This document shows, in pieces, positions 18,623 through 26,383 of a stretch of DNA of 64,000 nt (within the stretch, counting starts at the first letter, position 1; every line of letters starts with the position of its first letter). Where the stretch lies: positions 2,914,001-2,978,000 of the forward strand of contig NZ_OCMY01000001.1 of NCBI RefSeq assembly GCF_900215435.1, read 5' to 3'. The stretch comes from Candidatus Pantoea floridensis. Lineage in GTDB: Bacteria > Pseudomonadota > Gammaproteobacteria > Enterobacterales > Enterobacteriaceae. Made by a program: the position numbers and the translations under genes. A model generated the notes under the pieces. It had not been told where the DNA came from. It searched no databases and saw only the letters and a list, made by a program, of their open reading frames with translations.

Positions 18623-19142
18623 ATTGGCGCTGCAAATGATAAATCGCGGTGTTGACGGCTCCGCTCTCTAGAATGATCAGTCCATAGCGATAATCGACAA
18701 ACTTAAAGCCACTGCGTAATGCCACTGCGCGACTAGCATGATTATTTTCCGCCGCCAGAATCTCTAACTGATTAATGTGCGGATGCTGAAAAGCAAACTT
18801 GACCAGTTGCTCTACCGCGCGGGTTGCTACCCCTTGCCGTTGAGCATCGCTACGCACCCAATATCCTAATGCGCTAAATTCGCCCGGCTGCCTCGCGAAG
18901 CGAATACCGGCACCGCCTAATAGTCGATCGCTACCATCGACGATGGCGAACTCTTCTGCCTCACCTTTACTGCGTTGGAGCTCAGTGAAATCGATCCAAC
19001 TGGCCGCTTCATCACTACGATAATCATCGTGTGCCCAAGCCATCCAGGGCTTAAGGCTGCTAAGAGATTCGTTTACGGCATGCGTGAATTCATCGATATC
19101 CTGCCGGGTGAAGGGGCGTAATTTTACTAAAGATATAGACAT
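18621..19142 (-). CDS. GNAT-family N-acetyltransferase (RimJ/RimL type)
   Basis: A 173-residue acetyltransferase of the GNAT_3 / RimL-like group. It begins SLVKLRPFTRQDIDEFTHAV. The acetyl-CoA pyrophosphate loop is RSDAQRQGVATRAVEQLVKFAF, and the last conserved part is ILAAENNHASRAVALRSGFKFV. Such enzymes acetylate amino groups of proteins, antibiotics or small molecules; nothing here fixes the substrate. The ATG at 19142 follows GGAGAGGTC. It lies between rplS and aroF, where E. coli has the yfiRNB genes, so it is an accessory insertion in a conserved neighbourhood. Confidence 0.85.
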   Translation of the reverse strand: MSISLVKLRPFTRQDIDEFTHAVNESLSSLKPWMAWAHDDYRSDEAASWIDFTELQRSKGEAEEFAIVDGSDRLLGGAGIRFARQPGEFSALGYWVRSDAQRQGVATRAVEQLVKFAFQHPHINQLEILAAENNHASRAVALRSGFKFVDYRYGLIILESGAVNTAIYHLQRQ

Positions 19143-19220
19143 GACCTCTCCTGAAAAATAAATGAATAACATAATGTTATCTGCCTTTTTGCCTAAGGTC
19201 ATCATCAAAAGCCGATGGGT

Positions 19221-19238
19221 TGTAATTTATTGTTTACA
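19221..19238 (+). promoter_or_regulatory. Putative TyrR box upstream of aroF
   Basis: The 18-mer begins TGTAA and ends TTTACA with 6-base spacing, close to the TyrR consensus TGTAAA-N6-TTTACA. It lies about 190 bases before the aroF start codon. E. coli aroF-tyrA is repressed by TyrR with tyrosine through several boxes; I see only this one strong copy. Confidence 0.65.
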
Positions 19239-19428
19239 CTATCGGATTGGGTGATTTGTAATTATGTTGCTGATATTTATTAAAATAAATATGCTTCTTG
19301 TGCGTTTTTATTTTAGTGGTAATAAAAGTGTACGCTTGTGGATTGCATGGCGTACATGTTGTGGTAAAGTAAGTCCCATCCTCAGTGAGGATCCCAAACC
19401 GCATAAACGAGTAAAAAGGATCGCAATC

Positions 19429-20508
19429 ATGCAAAAAGACGCGCTGAACAATGTGCATATCGCCGACGAACAAATTTTAATTACCCCGCAAGAGCTGAAA
19501 GCTAAATTCCCGCTTACTGCGACGCAGGAAGCGCAAATTGCGTCTTCTCGCCAAACCATCGCCGACATTATTGCAGGCCGCGATCCGCGCCTGTTGGTGG
19601 TTTGTGGTCCTTGTTCGATTCACGATACCGAAGCCGCACTTGAATATGCCCGTCAGTTGCAATCTCTTTCTGCACAGTTGAAGGATCAGCTGTACATCGT
19701 TATGCGCGTGTATTTTGAAAAACCTCGAACCACCGTCGGCTGGAAGGGGTTAATCAACGATCCTTATATGAACAATTCGTTTGATATGGAAGCCGGGCTG
19801 CATATTGCGCGCCAGCTACTGGTTAATCTTGTTGAAATGGGTTTACCGTTGGCAACTGAGGCGCTGGATCCAAACAGCCCGCAATACTTAGGCGATCTAT
19901 TTAGCTGGTCGGCGATTGGTGCGCGCACCACCGAATCACAAACCCACCGTGAGATGGCTTCAGGTCTTTCAATGCCGGTTGGCTTTAAAAATGGCACGGA
20001 TGGCAGCCTTGGTACTGCCATCAATGCGATGCGTGCCGCCGCGATGCCACACCGTTTTGTCGGCATCAATCAGGCAGGACAGGTTTGTCTGCTGCAAACG
20101 CAGGGCAACCCGGATGGGCATGTCATTCTGCGCGGTGGGAAAGCACCAAACTATGGTCCTGAAGATGTCGCTCAGTGTGAAAAAGAGATGCTGAAAGCGG
20201 GACTGCGCCCAGCCTTAATGATAGATTGCAGCCATGGTAATTCTAACAAAGACTATCGCCGTCAGCCTGGCGTAGCCGAATCGGCTATCGCGCAGATTAA
20301 GGATGGAAACCGCTCCATCATTGGCCTGATGCTGGAAAGCAACATTCATGAAGGCAATCAGTCTTCTGAACAGCCTCGTAGCGAAATGAAATATGGCGTT
20401 TCCGTGACTGATGCTTGCATCGATTGGGAAACCACGGAAACCTTGCTGCGTGAAATCCATCAGGATCTGCAGGGAGTGCTGTCGGCGCGTCTGTCACACG
20501 AGGTGTAA
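19429..20508 (+). CDS. aroF: DAHP synthase, tyrosine-sensitive isozyme
   Basis: This enzyme condenses phosphoenolpyruvate and erythrose-4-phosphate to DAHP, the first step of the shikimate pathway. The 359-residue protein is nearly collinear with E. coli AroF: MQKDALNNVHI at the N-terminus (asparagine 8 is linked to tyrosine feedback in E. coli), the metal-site VCGPCSIHD, EKPRTTVGWKG and DCSHGNSNKDYRRQ. I use the ATG at 19429 behind AAAGGATCGCAATC rather than the earlier in-frame ATG. tyrA follows 6 bases later, giving the standard aroF-tyrA operon. Confidence 0.97.
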   Translation: MQKDALNNVHIADEQILITPQELKAKFPLTATQEAQIASSRQTIADIIAGRDPRLLVVCGPCSIHDTEAALEYARQLQSLSAQLKDQLYIVMRVYFEKPRTTVGWKGLINDPYMNNSFDMEAGLHIARQLLVNLVEMGLPLATEALDPNSPQYLGDLFSWSAIGARTTESQTHREMASGLSMPVGFKNGTDGSLGTAINAMRAAAMPHRFVGINQAGQVCLLQTQGNPDGHVILRGGKAPNYGPEDVAQCEKEMLKAGLRPALMIDCSHGNSNKDYRRQPGVAESAIAQIKDGNRSIIGLMLESNIHEGNQSSEQPRSEMKYGVSVTDACIDWETTETLLREIHQDLQGVLSARLSHEV

Positions 20509-20514
20509 TGAGTC

Positions 20515-21636
20515 ATGGTGGCTGAACTGACCGCGCTACGCGATCAAATTGATGAAGTCGATAAAGCACTGCTGGGTTTACTGGCAAAACGGCTGGAGCT
20601 GGTAGCCGAAGTCGGGGAAGTTAAAAGCCGCTACGGTTTGCCAATCTATGTTCCTGAGCGTGAAGCCAGCATGTTGGCTTCACGCCGTCAGGAAGCCGAA
20701 GCGCTCGGCGTATCACCGGACTTGATTGAAGATGTGCTGCGTCGTTTAATGCGCGAATCCTATGCGCATGAGAATGATAAAGGCTTCAAAACCCTTTGCC
20801 CAACATTGCGTCCAGTGGTGATCGTCGGTGGTCGTGGCCAGATGGGACGTTTGTTCGAAAAGATGCTCACGCTGTCTGGTTATCAGGTGCGTATTCTGGA
20901 CAAAGGCGATTGGGATCGTTCAGACGCGTTGCTGCAAGATGCAGGCATGGTGATCATCAGTGTGCCTATCCATCTGACAGAGCAGATCATTGGTGAGTTA
21001 CCGAAGTTGCCAGAAGACTGCATCCTGGTCGATCTGGCGTCGGTGAAGAACCGTCCGCTGCAGGCAATGCTTGCTGCGCACACCGGACCGGTGTTGGGAC
21101 TGCACCCCATGTTCGGCCCAGACAGCGGGAGCCTGGCGAAGCAGGTTGTTGTCTGGTGTGATGGTCGTCAGCCGGAAGCGTATCAGTGGTTCCTGGAACA
21201 GATCCAAGTTTGGGGAGCGCGATTGCATCGCATTAGTGCGGTGGAGCATGACCAGAATATGGCATTTATTCAGGCGCTGCGTCACTTTGCGACTTTCGCT
21301 TACGGTCTGCATCTGGCAGAAGAGAACGTTAATCTCGATCAGCTGCTGGCGTTGTCCTCGCCAATCTATCGCCTTGAACTGGCTATGGTTGGACGTCTGT
21401 TCGCCCAGGACCCGCAGCTTTACGCGGACATCATCATGTCCTCGGAGAGCAATCTGGCGCTGATTAAGCGTTATTATCAGCGTTTTGGCGATGCGATAAA
21501 ACTGCTCGAGCAGGGCGATAAGCAGGCGTTCATCGATAGCTTCGAACGTGTTGAGCATTGGTTTGGTGATTATGCTAAACGCTTCCTCGTAGAAAGCCGA
21601 AGTATGTTGCGATCGGCCAACGACAGCCGACAGTAA
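20515..21636 (+). CDS. tyrA: Bifunctional chorismate mutase / prephenate dehydrogenase
   Basis: TyrA converts chorismate to prephenate and then to 4-hydroxyphenylpyruvate for tyrosine synthesis. The 373-residue protein has an AroQ chorismate mutase helix bundle (residues 1-90, [19 protein letters not shown]) fused to an NAD-dependent dehydrogenase with GGRGQMG at residues 105-111, and LHPMFGPD and [15 protein letters not shown] in the catalytic part. The length equals E. coli TyrA. It follows aroF in one operon and is convergent with pheA. Confidence 0.97.
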   Translation: MVAELTALRDQIDEVDKALLGLLAKRLELVAEVGEVKSRYGLPIYVPEREASMLASRRQEAEALGVSPDLIEDVLRRLMRESYAHENDKGFKTLCPTLRPVVIVGGRGQMGRLFEKMLTLSGYQVRILDKGDWDRSDALLQDAGMVIISVPIHLTEQIIGELPKLPEDCILVDLASVKNRPLQAMLAAHTGPVLGLHPMFGPDSGSLAKQVVVWCDGRQPEAYQWFLEQIQVWGARLHRISAVEHDQNMAFIQALRHFATFAYGLHLAEENVNLDQLLALSSPIYRLELAMVGRLFAQDPQLYADIIMSSESNLALIKRYYQRFGDAIKLLEQGDKQAFIDSFERVEHWFGDYAKRFLVESRSMLRSANDSRQ

Positions 21637-21640
21637 AATA

Positions 21641-21667
21641 AAAGGCATCCATAAGGATGCCTTTTTG
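21641..21667. terminator. Bidirectional terminator tyrA / pheA
   Basis: AAAGGCATCC pairs with GGATGCCTTT over ATAA, with T tracts available in both directions. It fills the 32-base gap between convergent genes. Confidence 0.9.
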
Positions 21668-21668
21668 C

Positions 21669-22832
21669 TTAGAGGCGTGGTTCGACGGGTACCACATTCT
21701 CGCCCGGATAACAGCCGAGCACTTTTAATGAACGGGTTAAACCACTTAACTCAGTTAACGCCAACTGCATACTTTCTGATTGCAGATTACCCTGCACATC
21801 AATGTAAAACATCTCTTCCCACGGATTGCCGTTGATGGGGCGATTCTCCAGCTTACTCATGATCAGACCATGGTTGCGCAGCACCATCAGTGCTTCAACT
21901 AATGCCCCCGCTTGCTGGCCCGTTGCCATGATCAATGTCGTTTTAGCGGGTACCTGACTGGAAACTTCGATCGCTTTACGCGCTAACACAATGAAGCGCG
22001 TGTGGTTCTGTTGCTGATTGGCTAGATTACGCTCTAACACCTGTAACCCATACAGTTCGCCACCGGCCTCACTACCCAATGCGGCAACCTTAGGTGAATT
22101 CATCGCTGCCACCTTTTCCATGGCAGCTGCCGTGCTTTCGGTATATTCAATTTTCCACTGCGGGAAGCGATTGATGAACTGGCTACACTGCTGGAACGGC
22201 TGAGGATGGCTGTAGACTGTTTCGATCTGCTGCAAATCAGTGCTGCCGCTAACCAGTACGCAATGCTCAATTGGAATGGTGAGCTCCCCCACAATTGATA
22301 GCGTGGTTTGTTGCAGTAAGTCGTAGACGTCATTGATCGAGCCAGAACTGGTGTTTTCAATAGGCATCACTGCATAGTCTGCCTGACCACTTTCAACCTG
22401 ATGAATAATGTCGTGGAACTTTAGGCAGCCGAGCTCAACCATCGAATCAAAATGACGTGTGGCATATTTTCGTGCGGCAAGATGTGAGTAAGAGCCTTTC
22501 GGACCCAAAAATGCAATCCGCGGTGCGTGCGCATGCGGGTGGTTGAGATTCTTTTGCAGCAGGGCCTGCTGAGTTAGAACCGAATCTTCAATCACCAGCT
22601 GGAACAGACGGGTGATGTAATGCGCATCCAGCTGATGTTTTTTACCTAACGCTATCAGGTTTTCCAGCAGTGCACGCTCACGTTCAACATCGCGGATTGG
22701 GCGATGCGTAGCCAGTTTTGCTTGCGCCACTTCAACGGCCAGTGTGCGGCGCTCCGACAATAGCGTTAATAATTTTTCATCAACGGCGCTGATTTTATCG
22801 CGTAACGCCAGCAGCGGGTTTTCCGGATTCAT
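21669..22832 (-). CDS. pheA: Bifunctional chorismate mutase / prephenate dehydratase
   Basis: PheA makes phenylpyruvate from chorismate via prephenate. The 387-residue product matches the E. coli length (386). It has an N-terminal AroQ mutase ([20 protein letters not shown]), a dehydratase domain ([43 protein letters not shown]) and a C-terminal ACT domain with GALV and ENRP. The E. coli feedback site uses GALV and ESRP, so one position differs (see findings). Start ATG at 22832 follows AGGTGAG. It is preceded by the pheL leader and attenuator. Confidence 0.97.
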   Translation of the reverse strand: MNPENPLLALRDKISAVDEKLLTLLSERRTLAVEVAQAKLATHRPIRDVERERALLENLIALGKKHQLDAHYITRLFQLVIEDSVLTQQALLQKNLNHPHAHAPRIAFLGPKGSYSHLAARKYATRHFDSMVELGCLKFHDIIHQVESGQADYAVMPIENTSSGSINDVYDLLQQTTLSIVGELTIPIEHCVLVSGSTDLQQIETVYSHPQPFQQCSQFINRFPQWKIEYTESTAAAMEKVAAMNSPKVAALGSEAGGELYGLQVLERNLANQQQNHTRFIVLARKAIEVSSQVPAKTTLIMATGQQAGALVEALMVLRNHGLIMSKLENRPINGNPWEEMFYIDVQGNLQSESMQLALTELSGLTRSLKVLGCYPGENVVPVEPRL

Positions 22833-22857
22833 AGGGCTCACCTGTAAAATGTCCAAT

Positions 22858-22884
22858 AAAAAAGCCTCCCATTTGGGAGGCTTT
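22858..22884 (-). terminator. pheA attenuator
   Basis: On the minus strand AAAGCCTCCC pairs with GGGAGGCTTT and is followed by TTTTTT. It lies between the pheL stop and the pheA start. A GGGAGGCGAT stretch just after the pheL stop can act as competing partner for the antiterminator. Confidence 0.9.
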
Positions 22885-22930
22885 GTTGTTCGTCTTCGCA
22901 TTCATTTTCACATGACGAATCGCCTCCCAA

Positions 22931-22978
22931 TCAGGGGAAGGTAAAAAAGAATGCGAAGAAGAACGGGAGATGTTTCAT
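22931..22978 (-). CDS. pheL: pheA operon leader peptide
   Basis: A 15-codon reading frame encoding MKHLPFFFAFFFTFP, with seven phenylalanines. It differs from E. coli PheL at one residue by my recollection. Ribosome stalling at Phe codons when charged tRNA-Phe is scarce would favour the antiterminator and allow pheA transcription. The 5' end of the leader ATG is at 22978 on the minus strand. Confidence 0.96.
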   Translation of the reverse strand: MKHLPFFFAFFFTFP

Positions 22979-23034
22979 GCTTGTTTCCAACATTAAAGTG
23001 GTTTGAGAGTAACCGTACTGATTTAAGGCTGTCA

Positions 23035-23060
23035 ATAAAAAACGCGCCCTAAGGCGCGTT
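23035..23060 (-). terminator. raiA terminator
   Basis: On the minus strand AACGCGCC pairs with GGCGCGTT over a short loop and is followed by a run of T. It begins 16 bases past the raiA stop. Confidence 0.88.
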
Positions 23061-23076
23061 ACTGGAAAATGTGTAG

Positions 23077-23403
23077 TTATCCTGCAGGGATAAAATCTTT
23101 GACGCTGCTGTTAGCGCGACGAGCTTCAGGTTTATGTTGCGCTTTATTGAGTTGTCGCTCCAGCTTAGCAATCAGGTCATTGATGGCCGTATACATATCA
23201 TCATGTTTCGCACTGGCAACCAGTGTTCCGTTAGGTGTGTTGATGGTGGCATCTGCCACAAATTCCTTCGGCTCTTTCGATAACACAATGTGAGGGTTTA
23301 TCAGATGTGTTTGCCATTTTTCCAGCTTGGCGAGACGCTCTTCGACATGATTACGAATGGCCTCGGTGATTTCCATTTGTTTGCTGGTAATGTTCAGAAT
23401 CAT
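23077..23403 (-). CDS. raiA: Ribosome-associated inhibitor A (hibernation factor)
   Basis: RaiA (YfiA, protein Y) binds the 30S decoding centre in cold or stationary phase, blocking tRNA binding and stabilising 70S monomers. The 108-residue protein has the HPF/RaiA fold: [26 protein letters not shown], then [22 protein letters not shown] and [17 protein letters not shown]. The tail ([14 protein letters not shown]) is a little shorter and less acidic than in E. coli. It is monocistronic, with a CRP-type promoter upstream and a terminator downstream. Confidence 0.97.
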   Translation of the reverse strand: MILNITSKQMEITEAIRNHVEERLAKLEKWQTHLINPHIVLSKEPKEFVADATINTPNGTLVASAKHDDMYTAINDLIAKLERQLNKAQHKPEARRANSSVKDFIPAG

Positions 23404-23441
23404 AGTTAAACCTCTCTGTCATTTTCCGTCTGGGTAGGACC

Positions 23442-23483
23442 AGCATACCGCGGAGATTAAGAAATTATGTGATATGGATCACA
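23442..23483 (-). promoter_or_regulatory. raiA promoter with near-perfect CRP site
   Basis: TGTGA-N6-TCACA lies at 23468-23483, exactly the CRP consensus core. A -10 box TATGCT lies at 23442-23447 on the minus strand, placing the CRP site centre near -41, the class II activator position. raiA starts about 30 bases downstream of the predicted start point. Confidence 0.75.
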
Positions 23484-23638
23484 TTGAAATGTCACATTTT
23501 GTCAATAAAGACGAATTGTGAGAAAGGCTGGGAAAGTAGCGGGAAATGCTTGATGGAGCAGCAGTAAGGGCGCACTATTGATGGGTTAACCGCAGCGATA
23601 AAGAACGTTTTCAACCGGCTTTCAGCTAAAGCAGACAT

Positions 23639-23667
23639 AAAAAAAGCAGCCATACGGCTGCTTTTTT
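23639..23667. terminator. bamD terminator (bidirectional)
   Basis: AAAAGCAGCC pairs with GGCTGCTTTT over a 4-base loop, with A and T runs on both sides. It ends bamD transcription on the minus strand. Confidence 0.9.
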
Positions 23668-23680
23668 GTGGGCTTGAAAA

Positions 23681-24421
23681 TCAGGACTGATTATTAGCCG
23701 CGATGATTTTTGCCACTTTATCAGCTTCAGTTGTTAACTGAAGTTGGCGGTAAGCATTTTCCATCAGCGGCAGCGCTTCGTGAGTTGCTGCAGTATCAGG
23801 ATAATCCTTCATCATACTTTCAACGCGGTTAACAACAGCGACATAAGCACCACGCTTGGTATAGAATTGCGCCACCGAGAGTTCATACTTCGCCAAACGT
23901 TCTTTCAGGAACGCTAAACGTTTCTGCGCATCCGCAGCATATTGGCTGTTTGGATAACCGCGCAGTAACTGCGAGAAGTCACGGAAAGCATCACGAGCGT
24001 GCGTCGGATCGCGATCGGAACGATCGATACCGAAGAAGCCCTGCAGTGCAGAATCGTCCAGCGCCATATCCGTCAGACCTTTCATATAGATGACATAGTC
24101 AATATTCGGATGGGTTGGATTCAGACGCATAAAGCGAGAAATAGCGGCTTGCGCCAGTGGCAGATCGGCATTTTTGTAATACGCGTAGATCAAATCCAGC
24201 TGTACTTGCTGCGAATAAGGGCCAAACGGATAGCGGTTATCCAGTGCTTCCAGTTGCTTAATTGCCGCTTTAAAGTTACCGTCCTGCAGCTTTTGCTGGG
24301 CCGTGGCGTAAATCTCAGACGGCGGGCTGTCCGGCACGGGATCCGATGAGCCGGAACAACCCACAAGCGCCAGGCTTAGGCTCAGTGTGGCAGCAGCCAC
24401 CAGATGTTTCATACGCGTCAT
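23681..24421 (-). CDS. bamD: Outer membrane protein assembly factor BamD
   Basis: BamD (YfiO) is the essential lipoprotein of the BAM complex that works with BamA to fold beta-barrel outer-membrane proteins. The 246-residue precursor has a signal peptide with lipobox LVGC near residue 22, then TPR repeats: [58 protein letters not shown] and [14 protein letters not shown]. It closely follows E. coli BamD in sequence and length. It is divergent from rluD, as in E. coli. Confidence 0.97.
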   Translation of the reverse strand: MTRMKHLVAAATLSLSLALVGCSGSSDPVPDSPPSEIYATAQQKLQDGNFKAAIKQLEALDNRYPFGPYSQQVQLDLIYAYYKNADLPLAQAAISRFMRLNPTHPNIDYVIYMKGLTDMALDDSALQGFFGIDRSDRDPTHARDAFRDFSQLLRGYPNSQYAADAQKRLAFLKERLAKYELSVAQFYTKRGAYVAVVNRVESMMKDYPDTAATHEALPLMENAYRQLQLTTEADKVAKIIAANNQS

Positions 24422-24551
24422 GACGAAATGATTATCCTCAAAGTGTTATAGCAGAAGCTGTCCGTATAGCTCCCGGTTATGGCCAGGTACGATAGCACAT
24501 TATATTAAACGGCATCGCCGTGAAAACCCAACGTTAACGAAGAAGCTGTAT

Positions 24552-25532
24552 ATGGCACAACAAGTTCAACTCACCGCAACGGTGTCCGAAGCACAACTTG
24601 GACAACGCTTAGATCAGACTTTGGCAGAATTGTTCCCTGATTATTCACGTTCTCGCATAAAAGAATGGATTCTTGAGCGCCGGGTCAGCGTTAATGGCAC
24701 CATCATCGATAAACCAAAAGAAAAAGTTTTTGGCGGTGAGCATGTCTCGATCGATGCTGAGATCGAAGAAGAGCAACGCTGGGAAGCGCAAAACATCCCA
24801 TTGAATATCGTCTACGAAGATGACGATATTCTGGTTATCAATAAACCTCGTGGCTTAGTGGTGCATCCAGGAGCCGGTAATCCGGATGGTACAGTGCTTA
24901 ACGCGCTGCTTTACCATTACCCGCCGATTGCTGATGTTCCCCGTGCCGGTATTGTTCATCGTCTTGATAAAGACACAACCGGCCTGATGGTAGTCGCGAA
25001 AACCGTTCCTGCGCAAACTCACCTGGTTGAAACACTACAGCTGCGCGAAATTACCCGCGAATATGAAGCCGTAGCGATTGGTACCATGACGGCAGGCGGT
25101 ACCGTGGATCAGCCAATGGCGCGCCACTCTACCAAACGTACGCACATGGCGGTGCATCCGATGGGAAAACCGGCTACTACGCACTATCGCATCATGGAGC
25201 ATTTCCGTGCCCATACGCGTTTGCGTTTGCGCCTGGAAACCGGTCGTACGCACCAGATTCGTGTGCACATGGCGCATATCAATCATCCGCTGGTGGGCGA
25301 TCCCCTTTACGGCGGTCGCCCTCGTCCGCCAAAAGGCGCATCTGAAGCTTTCATTACTACGCTGCGTGGTTTTGATCGTCAGGCGCTGCATGCCACGATG
25401 TTACGTCTCTATCACCCTATTACCGGTATTGAGATGGAGTGGCATGCGCCGTTGCCGCAGGATATGGTCGATCTGATTGATGCCCTAAAAGCCGATACGC
25501 ACGAATTCCGCGATCAGATGGATTGGCTATGA
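24552..25532 (+). CDS. rluD: 23S rRNA pseudouridine synthase RluD
   Basis: RluD forms pseudouridines 1911, 1915 and 1917 in helix 69 of 23S rRNA. The 326-residue protein has an N-terminal S4 RNA-binding domain (GQRLDQTLAELFPDYSRSRIKEWI) and the RluA-family catalytic domain with IVHRLDKDTTGLMVVAK, where the aspartate is the nucleophile, and RLETGRTHQIRVHMAHINHPL. The stop overlaps the pgeF start by 4 bases. Confidence 0.97.
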   Translation: MAQQVQLTATVSEAQLGQRLDQTLAELFPDYSRSRIKEWILERRVSVNGTIIDKPKEKVFGGEHVSIDAEIEEEQRWEAQNIPLNIVYEDDDILVINKPRGLVVHPGAGNPDGTVLNALLYHYPPIADVPRAGIVHRLDKDTTGLMVVAKTVPAQTHLVETLQLREITREYEAVAIGTMTAGGTVDQPMARHSTKRTHMAVHPMGKPATTHYRIMEHFRAHTRLRLRLETGRTHQIRVHMAHINHPLVGDPLYGGRPRPPKGASEAFITTLRGFDRQALHATMLRLYHPITGIEMEWHAPLPQDMVDLIDALKADTHEFRDQMDWL

Positions 25533-26257
25533 GTGAGTGGATCATCCCGGACTGGCCTGCACCGCAGCGTGTTCGGGCATGTTCCACTACGCGTCACGGC
25601 GGTATTAGCGCTGCGCCATGGGATTCGCTGAATCTCGGTACGCACGTTGGTGATGTTGAGGCGCACGTAATGCATAATCGCCACTGCCTGGCTGAGCAGC
25701 TTGCCTTACCGGCAATGCCGCAATGGCTTGATCAAATTCATGGTCAGGATGTTGCGCGTTTGCCCGCCAGTGAGCGGCTACCCAGGGCGGATGCCGCAAT
25801 CACGCGTGAAAGCGGGGTGGTTTGCGCCGTCATGACGGCAGATTGTTTGCCGGTGCTGTTTTGCAGCAAAGATGGCAGTGAAGTGGCTGCAGCACATGCT
25901 GGCTGGCGCGGGCTCTGCAATGGCGTGCTGGAACAGACGTTGTCACAGTTCCATTGTGCGACGAAGGACATTCATGCATGGCTTGGTCCAGCAATTGGTC
26001 CGCAGGCTTTTGAAGTGGGAGCGGAAGTCAAAACGGCGTTTATGGCTCACGATCCGCAAGCGCAAGAGGCTTTTCGCCCGGTTGGTAACAAATACTTTGC
26101 CGATATTTGGTTGCTGGCTCGCCAACGTTTACTGACCGCCGGGGTGCGTTCCATCAACGTTTCTACGCGTTGCACTTATCATGAGCGCGAGGATTTTTTC
26201 TCCTTCCGACGCGACGGAATCACTGGGCGTATGGCAACTTTGATTTGGCTGAGATAA
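25529..26257 (+). CDS. pgeF: Purine nucleoside phosphorylase / peptidoglycan editing factor PgeF (YfiH)
   Basis: A 242-residue member of the multicopper-polyphenol-oxidase/laccase-like family (YfiH). E. coli YfiH has been linked to removing wrongly incorporated residues from peptidoglycan precursors, and family members also act on purine nucleosides. Visible motifs are HGQDVARL, VMTADCLPVLF, AAAHAGWRGLCNGV, LGPAIGPQAFEVG and RCTYHEREDFFSFRRD, carrying the Cys/His metal ligands. The ATG at 25529 overlaps the rluD stop, which shows translational coupling. Confidence 0.92.
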   Translation: MSEWIIPDWPAPQRVRACSTTRHGGISAAPWDSLNLGTHVGDVEAHVMHNRHCLAEQLALPAMPQWLDQIHGQDVARLPASERLPRADAAITRESGVVCAVMTADCLPVLFCSKDGSEVAAAHAGWRGLCNGVLEQTLSQFHCATKDIHAWLGPAIGPQAFEVGAEVKTAFMAHDPQAQEAFRPVGNKYFADIWLLARQRLLTAGVRSINVSTRCTYHEREDFFSFRRDGITGRMATLIWLR

Positions 26258-26316
26258 TCTTACGCCACAAGACGGTCCAGTTAGCGTATTTTTTGCTCAC
26301 AACTCAGGTCATTAAC

Positions 26317-26345
26317 CTTGAAAAATTTGAGGGATGACCTCATTT
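26317..26345 (+). promoter_or_regulatory. Sigma-32 heat-shock promoter of clpB
   Basis: CTTGAAA (26317-26323) and CCTCATTT (26338-26345) are spaced by 14 bases, matching the RpoH consensus. The intervening sequence also closely resembles the E. coli clpB promoter as I recall it. Confidence 0.9.
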
Positions 26346-26383
26346 AATCTCCAGTAGCATTTTGACCTGTAATGGGAGGAATT

